From Hygrophila difformis (lineage: Eukaryota > Streptophyta > Magnoliopsida > Lamiales > Acanthaceae): a stretch of DNA of 64,000 nt. Positions 11,481-23,114 of this stretch are shown piece after piece. The position numbers were made by a program, and so were the translations under genes. Where the stretch lies: NCBI GenBank assembly GCA_030278955.1, contig JAOANR010000010.1, positions 19,312,444 to 19,376,443 of the forward strand, written 5' to 3'. The notes under the pieces were generated by a model. The model was not told the DNA's origin, made no database searches, and saw nothing but the letters and a program-made list of their open reading frames with translations. Numbering within the stretch: position 1 is the first letter of the stretch; each line of letters opens with the position of its first letter.

Positions 11481-14387
11481 CAAAGACTCACTTCTCTCTA
11501 TTTTTAAACAATCTTCATTCTCTTTCTATATTATATTGCAACACTCACATCATAACCCCACGGGTTAAGGTGTAAAACTCTGGAATTACAATATAGGGTG
11601 TTATGCTGCCCAAATTTTGATTCTCCATTTGCATCACTTAATTAATTGAACCCTTGACTCATTAATGATTAAAGATTGAGATTAGCAATAATCAAACTTC
11701 AATAATCATCATGATTAAAGGACATTTGTTCAATTGCCATTAAAACACTCCTCTATAAACAAATTCTTGATGGCTTAAACAGATAATCTGGACTGTAATT
11801 AATTATGGTAGGAAGGATTATTTGAGACCATCAATTGTGGACCCAATCCCCAACCGTGCATGAGAAACCAATGTCTCTCATACACGGAATCTCCTTTTAT
11901 TCCTTATTGGTTTTGTCTTTGCGTGTTGTGTGTAACAATTAGTAAAGAATACATCAGATTAATGTTGGTGGGTATTCCCTCATGGATAACTAGCTCGTAA
12001 TCTGAGTATTAGTTACTAAGTGTTATTTTGCATGGTCTGGATGACTGTCAGTGGAAGCCTTGGCGGTTCACCCATCCGGGGTTATAATAGCTGCTCGGCT
12101 GATTCCCATCCAGATACAGTTTATTTTTCTCATCTTAATTTCCAAACCCAAATTCCAATCTGTAATGGGAGCCAGTTGGCATCAGTCAATGCCAACTGAC
12201 GATCGTTATAGAAGGGAAGTATGTAGGTTTTTATCCGAATTCACAGACAGTGGAGGCCCAACTGGTATTGACACCACCATTATAGGGTCTAAGCTGTCTA
12301 AATTCGCTCATCCGAGTAATTGGGAAATTGGACAGTAGATGTTTACAGTCCACCTGATTATTCTGCCATTACTTTGGTCCCTTGACCACCTCATATCTGT
12401 GTTTCACCTTCTGTCTAGACCCGCATCTATACTTTGGGTCAATTAATTTTACACTTCCCTATATCTTTATGCATGATAATATTATATACTATTGTGGTCT
12501 GTAATTATTTTGGGATCCTTCCCTTGGACAATAGAAGTCTAGATCTTAAACAGATATTGTGTAATAAATTTCCAACAAAAATCTCTTTCTAAAATCCGGA
12601 TCAGAGTAAGGGATAAATTCCTCAGTTATGACTAATTCATATTCTGTCAAGGGTTGTACTTTGGGAAATTAGAAACAGATTCAGCGATTAGGTCTCATCT
12701 AGACTGAAAGGGTCTGTGTTTTAACTGAGAGTCTAGTACCTGATAGGGAATGATTTTCAAATCCATTATTTTCCAAAACTGCTGGTTGTTGGAAATCTAA
12801 GATTGAGTGCTACACCGAGATGGGGCCCACTTGGACTCAAATACAGTGTAGTAAATAATCTTAGAGGAACATCATCCAGGCCTTGGTTACTTTCTAAGAT
12901 AGGGTTGAGTTTTCTTTCAACTGATATCCTCTTCTGCCAAAGCCTACTTTTGAGTCCTGAGTGAGTGCATCCGGAACGAACTAAATCATTAGTTCGTTTC
13001 ATTAGTTTGTATCTCATAATCACCCGGAAGGAAGTGAACACTGCGAGCAATTCACCAAGAGCCGGGAATTCTTGATCCATACCCAGTCATCTTGACTGGG
13101 TGCTGTCTTTTACTACCAGGGTCAGATTTTCAAAACCTCCGAGTGATAGATTTTAAATGCCTTCTTTACTGCTTTCTTTTAACCGCTTTCATTAGAGGTC
13201 ACTCGGTTGTATTGAGAGTTGTGTAACTGCCACTAGGATTGACAGTTAAGGGATAGTTCAGGGCTAGATTAGAATCTTTGGGTGTGACATGGGAGAATGA
13301 TGGTAGTACTTGGCATTTCAATAAATGATGTGTCGGGTGTTGCTTTTCCACCACAGATGAAGTAACACACCCAGGCCAGGGCAGTTACAAATCTGTGGTA
13401 TCTTAGAATTTGCGGTCTTGAGAACATGTAAACTCATATTGTAAGTACCTGTCCGTTAAAAGGGAAAGCATTGTTGAGAGCATGAGAATTAGCTATCTGA
13501 TAGAATTATCCCAAACAAAGATTTGTGTATAAAAATGGAAGTTTAGTATTGCTTTATCTCACTCTTGTCCAATTTTCATTCTTTTCTTCCTGTCCCTTCT
13601 GTCTACATTGTGATCAGCTTCACGGCTGGCACAATGTAGTTCTTCTCTGCTTTCATAGAGAATGTTTACCGCATTCCTAGAATAATTTTTACCCGCTTTC
13701 TAGAATAGACTTACTCGCTTTGTAGAGTAATTTAACTGCTTCCATAATCTAGTTTAAATTCATGTCAGTAGATGTTAATCACTTTTCAAACCTATTGAGC
13801 AATACGAATGGAAAATCTAGTAAAACGACGTGGGCCCTGCTTCTATCGCACATCCTCCAGTGAACGATCCGGTCTTACTATAAATTACTGCAATTTTTGA
13901 CATCGTGCGCTTTCGGGCCACAGTTTCTTAAACACGAGCAATAAAAACATGACTACTTATAAATATATCCCTAATCACAACCCCGCCTTCATAAATTGGT
14001 TTCATTAAATAAAACCTAAACCAGGATCATGATTTTTTTTTGGAAAATACTCATGTAGTGGGAATCAGTCAAAAAGTTTCATGGCAGGGAATCTTATGGC
14101 AAGAATTGATGAGAAGTATCATGGCATATTTGCCGGGGATCCTCAGTGTGACAGGCTGAAGGTCAACCGATCCCGGTTGTGCCATGAGATTTGTCAACAT
14201 TTCATGACAGAGAGGACCACAGCGCCATTTGAAGCCAAAGCACCACACTTGAGTAATAAAAAAGACTAATAATCTTGATATATCCCTAAACCCTTTCCCG
14301 TGAATCATAACTCTTTTCATTTAATAAAATCTAACCTGGTATATTTTAAAGAAAAAGCTCGTGGGACGGAAATTGTCAAAAGTTTCA

Positions 14388-14404
14388 TGGCGCCGTTGCC
14401 GGGG
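14388..14404 (+). promoter_or_regulatory. Primer-binding site (tRNA-Asp type)
   Basis: TGGCGCCGTTGCCGGGG directly abuts the LTR end at 14387. This is the primer site typical of Athila-type elements, matching the 3' end of tRNA-Asp (from established knowledge; not checked against a tRNA set). Confidence 0.85.
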
Positions 14405-14548
14405 AGGATGCAGCGCCGTTTTGTTTAGAGAATTACATTCCTCATTGCTCCTAGATTAGCCTATACATATAATTATAAATATTCACCTTCAGAACCACTT
14501 CTAACCTGGGGATTGTACAGGTACTGTCATTATTGAAGCCGTTGTTCT

Positions 14549-14920
14549 ATGCAAAGGAGGAAGCAGACGCCAGCCGAGATCCCGTTTAATTCAGAGATAG
14601 AAAAGACAGCTCGACGTCTTAGGGCGGAGACTAAACGAAGAAGGGAACGGGAACGACAGGCACTACTTTCGCCAAGCACTAGCAGCGATATTTCCGAGAT
14701 GGCAAACCCTGACATCCCACCAATCATTCAACCCAATCCCCCACTTCACAACATTGAGGAAGATCCCGAAGATGCTGATCACGATGAATTGGATGATCCC
14801 CCTCCCCAGATCATACAAGGAGGTGGGAACCCACCAAACATGGAGCAGCAACACTTCGAGGCACCCCCTCCCAATCCGAACCATCAAAACCCACCAAACA
14901 ACCAGAACCAACCAAATTAG
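14549..14920 (+). CDS. gag: Gag N-terminus of the Athila-like element, before an amber stop
   Basis: N-terminal piece of the Gag-Pol polyprotein, 123 residues. It starts MQRRKQTPAEIPFN, then a basic, arginine-rich helix (about residues 20-37), an acidic stretch and a proline/asparagine/glutamine-rich tail. It ends at TAG (14918-14920). The same frame stays open without another stop through to 20380, so this is one reading frame broken by one stop. The codon after the stop is CAA. A CAG-to-TAG change in a Q/N-rich stretch would explain it; translational readthrough is the alternative. The ATG at 14549 was chosen as the first in frame after the primer site. Confidence 0.8.
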   Translation: MQRRKQTPAEIPFNSEIEKTARRLRAETKRRRERERQALLSPSTSSDISEMANPDIPPIIQPNPPLHNIEEDPEDADHDELDDPPPQIIQGGGNPPNMEQQHFEAPPPNPNHQNPPNNQNQPN

Positions 14921-15013
14921 CAAAATTTCCAAAACCAGCAGAATCAGCAATACCATAACCCCCATCAGAATCCCCCGAATCCGAATGAGTTCAATGATCC
15001 GAGGAACTATTTC

Positions 15014-18000
15014 ATGCCTCAGAACTACTACCCACAACAGTACCAAGGAGGGCCTGAGAACAATCATCAAGCAGCTGCTGCTGCTGATTACATGCAGCCG
15101 ATTTTAGAGCCATATCTGAATATTCCTGGACAAGCTCCATTCTTGGCTAGGAACTTTGAACTGAAACCGGCCCTAATCAATCTAGTCCAGAGCAACCAAT
15201 TTGCCGGAGCAAGCCATGAAGACCCCCATGATCACCTGCAAACCTTCCTAGAATTGTGTGACACGATCAAAAATCGTGATGTACCCGCAAACACTATTCG
15301 ACTAAGGCTATTTCCCTTCTCTCTGACAAGCGGAGCACGAACATGGTACAAGTCACTGCCCGTAAATCAGAAGTCTACATGGGAAGATGTGATCAGAAAC
15401 TTCCTAGCAAAATACTTCCCGGAGTCCAAGGTGGATGAATGCCGCTCCAAAATTGCGGAATTCAAAATGAAACCAGACGAGTCCCTGTATGATGCAAAGG
15501 AAAGATTCTTCAACCTACTCAGAAAGTGTCCTCAACATGGTTTCCATGACTGGGAGAGATTGAGAAAGTTCTACAGTGGTCTGACCCCAGCATGGAAATC
15601 CATGCTCGATGCTGCTGGTGGTCAACATTTGCTTTACATACCGATGGACCAAGCCTGGGCAAAGATTGAAGCCATGAGTGTAAACCGTTCCGTTCTGACT
15701 GATGATGGTAATCTCACTCCCCCTCGTGGTTTATGTGCTGTGAGTACAGTAGAGAAGTCAGACATTGAAAAGCTTCAAGAGCAAGTGGCAGCGTTGTCTG
15801 TAAATCAAGGAGTTGGAAGTTCTGCGCAGGGACAACAAACTGATGTGATCTGTGGACTGTGTCAAGGTGCTCATGCAACTGACACATGCGAGCAAATCAC
15901 AGCTGAGAGCTGTAACTATGCAGGAGCTTTTCCAAATAGACACCCGAATTTGTCTTACTCAAACAACAACGCCTTGAATTCACATCTCTTGAACAAGCCA
16001 CAGCAACAGCAGTTCAACCCTCAGCAGAATCAGGGATTCAATCAGAACAGGGGCCAACATTTTCAGAATCCAGGTTTCCAACCTCAAATCCAGCAGAGGC
16101 CGCCTCAGAATTTCCAGAACTTTCAGCCCAATCAGACTTTCCAGCCTCAGTTTGTCCCAAACCAAGGCCAGTGGAATCAGAATCAGAATCAAAATCAGAA
16201 TCAGAATCAAAAGCCTCCTTCAAGGCTTGAGAATTTGATGACTGATTTCATCACTAGTCAGAAAGAGATCAACAATCAACTGCAAGCCTCCATCAGAAAT
16301 GTGGAGACCCAAGTTACACAGATGGCTAATGAGATGCAGAAAAGGGACAAAGGAACATTGCCAAGCACTGCAGAAAAGAACCCGCAATGCAAGGCAATAA
16401 CCTTGAAATCTGGAAAAGTACTAGCTGGACCAAAGGGAGCAGATACTGGAGCAGAATTTGAAGAAGATGATATTGTTGACAATGCTGGTAAGGAAGCTGA
16501 TAATGAGAATGGAGCGGAAAAAGAGACAGCCGAATTGCAGACTGAAGTTGCGCCTGAAATGGCTGAAACAGATAAGGGTACAGGTGAAGGTACAACTTCC
16601 TTCCCCTCACCACCAAAAATTCCTAATAACAAGTACATGCCCAGGATTCCTTATCCTGCGCGTCTTAAAAATAAAGAACATGATCTTAAATTCAAGAAAT
16701 TTCTGCAACGATTAAAGTCTGTAGAGATAACCATTCCTCTCACCGAAATGATTTCCGAAATGCCCATCTATGCTAAGTTCTTGAAAGAATTGATTTCAGG
16801 AAAAAGGCAGGTTGAGCAAGAAGAGGTAATTATTCTCAATAGCACATGCAGTGCCATCGTTCAGAGAAGAATGCCTGAAAAGAAGGAGGACCCCGGATGT
16901 TGCACACTTCCAGTACAATTCGGAAAGGCCAAAGTGAGTATGGGGCTCTGTGATTTAGGATCAAGCATCAATGTGATGCCACTAGCTATGGCTGTTCGCC
17001 TTAAGCTTGGAGAGATTCAGCCAATCAAGATGAGACTGCAGCTTGCAGACAGATCGATCACTCAGCCCGTAGGAATCCTTAAGGATGTTGTAGTCAAAAC
17101 CGGGCAGATTCTTTTCCCGGTCGACTTCATCATCCTCGACATTGAAGAGGATTCTGAAATACCGCTTATCCTTGGACGCCCATTTCTAGCCACTGGTGGT
17201 GCACTGATTGACGCCAAATCCGGAAAAGTCACCTTAAGGGTCGATGGCGAGGAGATCATCTTTGATATGGAGAAATTGCAGAAATTTCCGAATGACAGTT
17301 CTTGTTTTTCATTTGAAAATGTAATAGTTAGGGAGGAGCTTGACTGCATCGAATTCCATGATGACGCCAACCAAGAGGAAGAAGAGGATCCTGTACTGAT
17401 GCAGGATCCCGAAGGTAAATCTGTTCTCCCACTACCCATTTCTCGCAAACTACTCCCTTCCGTTGAATGTCCACCAGAGCTTGAACTTAAAACATTACCC
17501 GATCATCTCAAGTATGCGTTTCTCGCAGAACATAAAAAGTTACCCGTGATTGTTTCGGCTAAGCTTTCCCAAGAGCAAGAAAATGCTCTGGTGGTCGTTC
17601 TTAAGAAACATGTACATGCAATAGGTTGGACCATTTCTGATATAAAAGGAATAAGCCCTTCTATTTGCATGCACAGGATTCTAATGGAAGAAGAGTTTAA
17701 ACCCTCCCGTCAACCTCAGAGGCGATTGAACCCCCTTATGCAAGAAGTGGTAAGGAAAGAAGTTATCAAGCTCTTAGATGCTGGTATAATCTATCCTATC
17801 TCTGACAGCAAATGGGTTAGCCCAGTGCAGGTCGTACCCAAACGAGGAGGGATGTGCATAACCAAGAATGAGCACGGAGAAGAGGTTGCAACCAGGCCAG
17901 TGACCGGATGGAGAGTTTGTATCGACTACCGGAAGCTGAACGAGGCCACACGCAAGGACCATTTTCCATTGCCATTCATTGATCAGATGCTTGAGAGGTT

Positions 18001-20380
18001 GGCAGGGAGAGAGTTTTATTGCTTTTTGGATGGTTATTCTAGTTATAATCAGATTGTTATTTCTAGTGAAGACCATGATAAGACCACTTTTACTTGCCCG
18101 TACGGCACTTTTGCCTATCGACGGATGCCTTTTGGTTTGTGCAATGCACCTGCTACTTTTCAAATATGCATGATGTCTATTTTCTCTGAATTTATCGAAA
18201 AATGCATTGAGGTCTTCATGGATGACTTCTCTGTGTATGGAGATACGTTCGAAGATTGTTTGACCAATCTTGCTAAGATTTTAAAGAGGTGTGAGGACAC
18301 TAACTTGGTTTTAAATTGGGAAAAGTGCCATTTTATGGTCACTGAGGGCATAGTGTTAGGTCATCGCATTTCTCGTGCAGGCATTGAAGTTGATCCAGCC
18401 AAAGTTTCCATCATTTCCAATCTCCCTCTTCCTAACTCGATCAAATCAGTTAGGAGCTTCTTAGGGCATGCCGGTTTCTACCGGCGATTCATTAAAGATT
18501 TCTCTAAAATTGCCAAGCCGCTCACTAATCTGCTTTGTAAAGAAAATCCTTTCTTAATAAACGAAGCGTGTGTCCAAGCCTTTGACACGCTCAAGAAGAT
18601 GTTGGTTTCTGCACCGATAGTGCAACCACCCGATTGGTCACTGCCTTTCGAGGTAATGTGCGATGCTAGTGGTCTCGCCGTAGGCGCAGTTCTTGGACAG
18701 CATAAGGATGGGAGACATTGTGTAATTCATTACGCAAGTCATGCCCTGAATGAAGCCCAAGTTAACTACACCACAACGGAGAAAGAGATGTATGCTGTAG
18801 TCTTCACGTTTGACAAGTTCAGACAGTATCTAATAGGTACGAAGACCATAGTATACACCGATCATACATCATTGAGATACTTGTTTAGCAAACAAGATGC
18901 AAAACCTCGATTAATCAGGTGGGTACTTCTGTTGCAAGAATTCGACATCATAATAAAAGATAGGCGAGGTCGAGATAATGGTGCTGCTGACCACTTATCT
19001 CGATTAGATAATGATAAAAAGGAAAAAGCCGTCAATGAAGAGTTTCCGGACGAACAGTTGTTCGGATTGCATCTGCATAATCAAGCTTGTCCATGGTTTT
19101 CCGACATCGCTAACTTCTTGGCGTGCGGAATAACCCCACAGTTTTCGAACTATCATCAGAGGAATAAGTTCAAACGAGATGTATTAAGTTACTTTTGGGA
19201 AGAACCTTATCTCTTCAAACACTGCACCGATTCAATAATCAGGCGATGTGTGACCGAGCATGAAGCCTATCAAATTGTCAGAAAATGCCATGAATCAGAA
19301 TATGGAGGTCACCACGGTCCCGCTCGAACGGCCCACAAGGTCCTCGAATGTGGATTTTATTGGCCTCACATCTATGAGGATTGCAGGACATTTGTTAAGG
19401 GTTGTGACAGATGCCAAAGATTAGGAAGCATCTCCAAGAGGGATGAAATGCCTCAAAAGGGGATTCTCACACTTGAGATCTTTGATGTATGGGACATTGA
19501 CTTCATGGGACCGTTTCCACCATCTGGTGGAAACTACTATATCTTGGTAGCTGTCGATTACGTATCCAAATGGGTCGAGGCTGTCGCATTACCGACCAAT
19601 GATGGTAGCCAAGTCATCAAGTTCCTCAAGAACAACATTTTCAGTCGATTTGGCGTACCTAGGGTGGTGATATCTGATGGAGGAACACACTTTATTAATA
19701 AAGGTTTTGAAACTTTAATGAGTAAAAATGGGATCCTCCACAAGATAGGCACGCCTTACCATCCTCAGACTAGTGGTCAAGTCGAAGTATCCAATCGCGA
19801 AATCAAACATATACTCGAAGCCACTGTTGGGATAACCCGTAAGGATTGGGCACGTAAGCTCAATGATGCTCTATGGGCATACCGCACAGCATTTAAGACT
19901 CCCATCGGGATGTCTCCATACAGGCTGGTCTTTGGAAAAGCCTGTCATCTGCCTGTAGAGCTAGAGCATAAAGCTTACTGGGCCGTTAAAACGCTCAACT
20001 TCGATCCGAAAGTTGCTCAGAGCAAACGTAAGTTGGACCTCAATGAAATTGAGGAAATACGAGCGCAAGCTTATGAAAGCTCTCGAATTTACAAGGAGCG
20101 GACCCAGAAGTTACACGATCGCCGGATTAAGCCTAAGTATTTCTATGTTGGTCAACATGTGCTATTGTTCAATACTAGGTTGAAGCTGTTCCCCGGAAAG
20201 CTCAAGTCTAGATGGGAAGGACCACATGAAGTATTAGAGGTGTTCAAAAATGGAGCTGTCAGGATTCGAACTGGCAGGGGCGATATAGTGGTGAATGGAC
20301 AACGATTAAAAGAGTACCTCGGACAGTTCGATCCGGAGAAAGAAAGCCAAGCAGTGGCAGACCCGGCTTACATTCAATAA
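15014..20380 (+). CDS. gag-pol: Gag-Pol polyprotein, Athila-like
   Basis: A 1788-residue frame encoding capsid, protease, reverse transcriptase, RNase H and integrase for copying and inserting the element. Order: capsid domain (about 30-235), zinc-knuckle-like C280-C283-H287-C292, Q/N-rich spacer (about 320-410), aspartic protease with DLGSS at 647, RT with FMDD at 1068-1071, RNase H with catalytic-type D1217, integrase zinc finger (H1426, a second His near 1433, C1464, C1467), and integrase core D1496, D1555, E1591 with the classic 35-residue last spacing. No frameshift or internal stop was found after 14920, and the listed catalytic motifs are present. The true N-terminus lies upstream at 14549 if the amber codon is read through. 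No chromodomain was seen, as expected for the Athila/Tat group. Confidence 0.95.
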   Translation: MPQNYYPQQYQGGPENNHQAAAAADYMQPILEPYLNIPGQAPFLARNFELKPALINLVQSNQFAGASHEDPHDHLQTFLELCDTIKNRDVPANTIRLRLFPFSLTSGARTWYKSLPVNQKSTWEDVIRNFLAKYFPESKVDECRSKIAEFKMKPDESLYDAKERFFNLLRKCPQHGFHDWERLRKFYSGLTPAWKSMLDAAGGQHLLYIPMDQAWAKIEAMSVNRSVLTDDGNLTPPRGLCAVSTVEKSDIEKLQEQVAALSVNQGVGSSAQGQQTDVICGLCQGAHATDTCEQITAESCNYAGAFPNRHPNLSYSNNNALNSHLLNKPQQQQFNPQQNQGFNQNRGQHFQNPGFQPQIQQRPPQNFQNFQPNQTFQPQFVPNQGQWNQNQNQNQNQNQKPPSRLENLMTDFITSQKEINNQLQASIRNVETQVTQMANEMQKRDKGTLPSTAEKNPQCKAITLKSGKVLAGPKGADTGAEFEEDDIVDNAGKEADNENGAEKETAELQTEVAPEMAETDKGTGEGTTSFPSPPKIPNNKYMPRIPYPARLKNKEHDLKFKKFLQRLKSVEITIPLTEMISEMPIYAKFLKELISGKRQVEQEEVIILNSTCSAIVQRRMPEKKEDPGCCTLPVQFGKAKVSMGLCDLGSSINVMPLAMAVRLKLGEIQPIKMRLQLADRSITQPVGILKDVVVKTGQILFPVDFIILDIEEDSEIPLILGRPFLATGGALIDAKSGKVTLRVDGEEIIFDMEKLQKFPNDSSCFSFENVIVREELDCIEFHDDANQEEEEDPVLMQDPEGKSVLPLPISRKLLPSVECPPELELKTLPDHLKYAFLAEHKKLPVIVSAKLSQEQENALVVVLKKHVHAIGWTISDIKGISPSICMHRILMEEEFKPSRQPQRRLNPLMQEVVRKEVIKLLDAGIIYPISDSKWVSPVQVVPKRGGMCITKNEHGEEVATRPVTGWRVCIDYRKLNEATRKDHFPLPFIDQMLERLAGREFYCFLDGYSSYNQIVISSEDHDKTTFTCPYGTFAYRRMPFGLCNAPATFQICMMSIFSEFIEKCIEVFMDDFSVYGDTFEDCLTNLAKILKRCEDTNLVLNWEKCHFMVTEGIVLGHRISRAGIEVDPAKVSIISNLPLPNSIKSVRSFLGHAGFYRRFIKDFSKIAKPLTNLLCKENPFLINEACVQAFDTLKKMLVSAPIVQPPDWSLPFEVMCDASGLAVGAVLGQHKDGRHCVIHYASHALNEAQVNYTTTEKEMYAVVFTFDKFRQYLIGTKTIVYTDHTSLRYLFSKQDAKPRLIRWVLLLQEFDIIIKDRRGRDNGAADHLSRLDNDKKEKAVNEEFPDEQLFGLHLHNQACPWFSDIANFLACGITPQFSNYHQRNKFKRDVLSYFWEEPYLFKHCTDSIIRRCVTEHEAYQIVRKCHESEYGGHHGPARTAHKVLECGFYWPHIYEDCRTFVKGCDRCQRLGSISKRDEMPQKGILTLEIFDVWDIDFMGPFPPSGGNYYILVAVDYVSKWVEAVALPTNDGSQVIKFLKNNIFSRFGVPRVVISDGGTHFINKGFETLMSKNGILHKIGTPYHPQTSGQVEVSNREIKHILEATVGITRKDWARKLNDALWAYRTAFKTPIGMSPYRLVFGKACHLPVELEHKAYWAVKTLNFDPKVAQSKRKLDLNEIEEIRAQAYESSRIYKERTQKLHDRRIKPKYFYVGQHVLLFNTRLKLFPGKLKSRWEGPHEVLEVFKNGAVRIRTGRGDIVVNGQRLKEYLGQFDPEKESQAVADPAYIQ

Positions 20381-20500
20381 GAAACAGCATTTAAAAACAC
20401 AAAAATTTCAGTTTATATATAGATAGTATATATTTATAGTATTTATTTCATGACAAGAAAGTACCCAAAGATTAATTAAACATTTATAGTACTAAGACTC

Positions 20501-21196
20501 TAAATGTGAGGATGTTGATATTTGGAGAAAATCTAATGCGTCTTATTTGTCTGTCTTGCAGAAGTTCGGAACCACCAAAAAGACGGAGCAGATAAGAGTA
20601 ACATGGAAAAACCAGGTTCTTGGTTGGATTAGTTCTATAAATCTGAGAAAACGCTTTCGGAAATTGAAGAAATTCAATACCCGAAATAAAATTCACAAGA
20701 TAAATGGAACTGACCCAACCTAATTTTATGCAAGTGGATTATTTAAATTTTCTGCCCAGCATTTTGAATTTACTTGGACTGAATTTATTCAGCCCAAATC
20801 AAATAAAATGGACTCAGGCCCAACATCACACTCGGGCCCAGTCCAAGAAAATTTGAAATTCAAAAATTCTTTGTCGCGGAAGGTCCTTTGTCTCGATGTC
20901 ATGCATCGCGACCAGGCCCTGCTCCACGACAAACTCCCTTTCTTTCTTAACTCTTCTCTGCTGGTTGTCGCGATGCACCTTGTCGCGGAGCATGACTCCG
21001 CGACCAGGCCCTGCTCCGCGACACAACCTGCGTTGACTGTCTCCATACTGAACTTTGTCGCGATAGCCCTGTCGCGGAGCATGACTCCGCGCCCAACTCT
21101 CAGCTCCGCGACCTCTCTGATGTCGCTATGCCTTGTCGCGGAACCTGGTTCCGCGACAAAGTCTCGGATTCCGCGACAAAGATTCTAGTATTTATA
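20501..21196 (+). promoter_or_regulatory. Internal LTR-like U3 and promoter with a second PPT-like site
   Basis: The 20-base word TAAATGTGAGGATGTTGATA at 20501-20520 is identical to 24795-24814, which spans the real PPT and LTR start. The following 670 bp resemble the LTR U3: GGCCCA motifs, then TTTGTCGCGGAAG and a GTCGCGG/CCGCGAC cluster (20873-21180), then TATTTATA at 21189-21196. TATA is about 670 bp from the TG start here and about 620 bp in the real LTR. It lies about 150 bp upstream of F-box exon 1, so it is the likely promoter of that gene (inference). Confidence 0.65.
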
Positions 21197-21343
21197 CCCC
21201 CCACCCCCTCCAGTTTCTTTTCACTTTCTCCTGTCATTTCAACTTCCTCCAACTTCTTCATCTTCTTTCTCCCATTTTTCTCTCATCCGAACGAACACCA
21301 CGTGTTCTTCGCAACCTTAGCACTCTATTTTCAAGGGGAAACT

Positions 21344-23114
21344 ATGGACCGATTTCATGGACTCCTTCCCAATCTTGGATCCGTGCCTAGACCCGAGCCA
21401 AGGAGGAGAGGGTAAACCCTGTTTTCGCCATGTTCATAACACCCATTCGGACCCTTTATTTTGTTTTCATTTTGTTGTGCTCTTGGTGTGGTGTTGTTAG
21501 TGTGCACATTTAACTTTAGATTTTTTTTTTTGAGGTTTTTGAGTGCTCTCGGTTATGAGCACCATTTTGAAACATCTGAAACCCCATTTTGAAACTGGTA
21601 ATGGTTTAAAGATTTTGAAGTTTTAAAACTGGAAAGAACAAGCTGATGAACATTTGGGTATTATTTTGAATATCTTGATGTTGTTGGTTTGATTGATCCT
21701 GATGTGATGTGCACAGTGTTGAGTTGGTGTAATAAAAGAGGTAAGATCTCTTTGGGCACATTTGTCCCCATGTTAGAAATCTCATGGGAATAAATGTTTG
21801 TTTGTTTATGGAAACATAGTACAAACACCCAATGGGAAGCTTCCACTTTTAATAAAAGCAACCCTTTAGAAAAAGACAAAAAGAGTTATTTTTGTTTAAT
21901 GTTTGGCTAGAGCCTTTTGTTCCCAATGGAACACTAGTGTGAGTAAGATAGCAGTATTTTTGTCACCCAAACTGCTATCCTTTTCAAAATCCAAAATGGG
22001 ACCACTCACATCCCAATTTTATTAAATAAAACAAGTCAACCATTTTAAAATTAAAAACAGTGTCTACAAATTTTTGGATGCTTTAACTGTCCAGACAGTC
22101 CAAGCTATCCAGAAATAGCAGATCCGTTCCGCCACGTCTCCATTGCACATTCCAATATTCGAGCACTCCATTTCCATCTGTCCATCCCATTCCACTTCCA
22201 ACAAGTGTCTCGGACTTGTTTAATAAAATTGAAAAAATTTTGGGCCCAATGGCCCATTAAAAAGATTTTAGGCCCAATGGCCAATTTTATTTTATTTTGG
22301 GCTCCTTAGCCCAATTAAAACCAAATATTATTTACATGTGCTTTAAATTAAAATTCAAGTCAGAAATTTAATAATCTCACATTCAGAGCAATGTTGGTTT
22401 CTCAACTTGAATAATTTATAAAAAACTGGATTCATCACTTCTTATCTTTTCAGGGGTAATCCTCCCATTCCAGATCCTGCACCAGAAGGAACCAAGTTGC
22501 TGGACTTACCGGTCGAACTCCTTGGTGAAATTCTCTCCCGGATAGGAGAGGATGAAATCAAGGAGGTGTTTACTGCACAACGAGTATGCAAGAAGTTCAG
22601 AGATGCTGGAAGCCTTGCCATCGTGTACAAGCGATGTGAAGTTAACTCCTCCACTGTGAAGAGATGGCAAGTAAGGATCCGTCGGCAAAAGGAGAGATTC
22701 CTGCGAATGTGCACAGCGGCAGGAAATTTCAATCTCCAGATTATCCCAGCACTCAGGGCTTTTGCAGAACGGAATGAGGGGCACGCCTGTGAACTGCTAC
22801 GCCCAGGACTTGAGGACAACCATAAGGCATCAATCTTCACCCGCGGACTGATGCTTATGAGTAAGACGGACGAAGGCCAAGTTGAGCAGGGAATCAGAAT
22901 GATCGACAGGATGGTGACAGATCGATCAGTTTTTCGGTATACGTCCATCAACGTCCTCGCTTGGATAACTGACAACCCAGACAACCCACAACTGTGGGCG
23001 GACCAAGGAGTCAGAGTCTACTGCCCAAGATGGCATGCACCTCTGAGAAACCGCGATTGGTGCCTGCGTTGTGAGCTTTCCAGCTGTGTCCTCTGGCTCC
23101 GATACATGCCCTGA
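21344..23114 (+). CDS. F-box protein gene inside the Athila-like element (two exons)
   Basis: Predicted substrate-binding subunit of an SCF ubiquitin ligase. Exon 1 is 21344-21411, the intron 21412-22453 (GTAAAC...TTTTCAG, 1042 bp), exon 2 22454-23114. The 68 and 661 coding bases sum to 243 codons with stop, and the frame is kept across the junction. The N-terminal third has an F-box pattern: LPVELLGEILSRIGEDE, then VCKKFRDAG. The C-terminal end is rich in Cys/Trp/His (YCPRWHAP, DWCLRCELSSC), resembling the Cys-rich tail of one plant F-box group (tentative). It sits where Athila-type elements usually carry an env-like frame, behind an LTR-like promoter. The exon 2 frame is open; splicing is inferred from the sequence. 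It could be a captured host gene. Whether it is functional is unknown. Confidence 0.72.

Larger units (their letters stand above)
9678..14387 (+). mobile_element. 5' LTR of the Athila-like element
   Basis: 4710 bp from TGATAATGG to TTTCA, immediately followed by the primer-binding site. It has a U3 cluster of GTCGCGG/CCGCGAC motifs (9978-10230), TATAAATA at 10300-10307, and a second cluster of strong hairpins at 10954-11480. ORFs inside (for example 12051-12338) recur in the 3' LTR only because LTRs are copies. The rest (about 11500-14380) is AT-rich without recognisable genes. Confidence 0.93.

Noticed and set aside
10809..11483. Many overlapping ORFs with recurrent SRNVVPRQ/RGTWFRDK peptides on both strands
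   Set aside because: They are translations of the GTCGCGG hairpin repeats in several frames.
12051..12338. ORF present in both Athila-like LTRs (also 27183-27470)
   Set aside because: Conserved only because the LTRs are copies of each other; no domain, no start context, and hydrophobic low-information sequence.
21189..21415. Unspliced 95-residue ORF over F-box exon 1
   Set aside because: Runs into a stop just past the donor site; splicing to 22454 gives a far better supported protein.
22442..22984. 180-residue antisense ORF over the F-box exon
   Set aside because: Shadow of the plus-strand F-box frame, which has the recognisable motif and splice signals.
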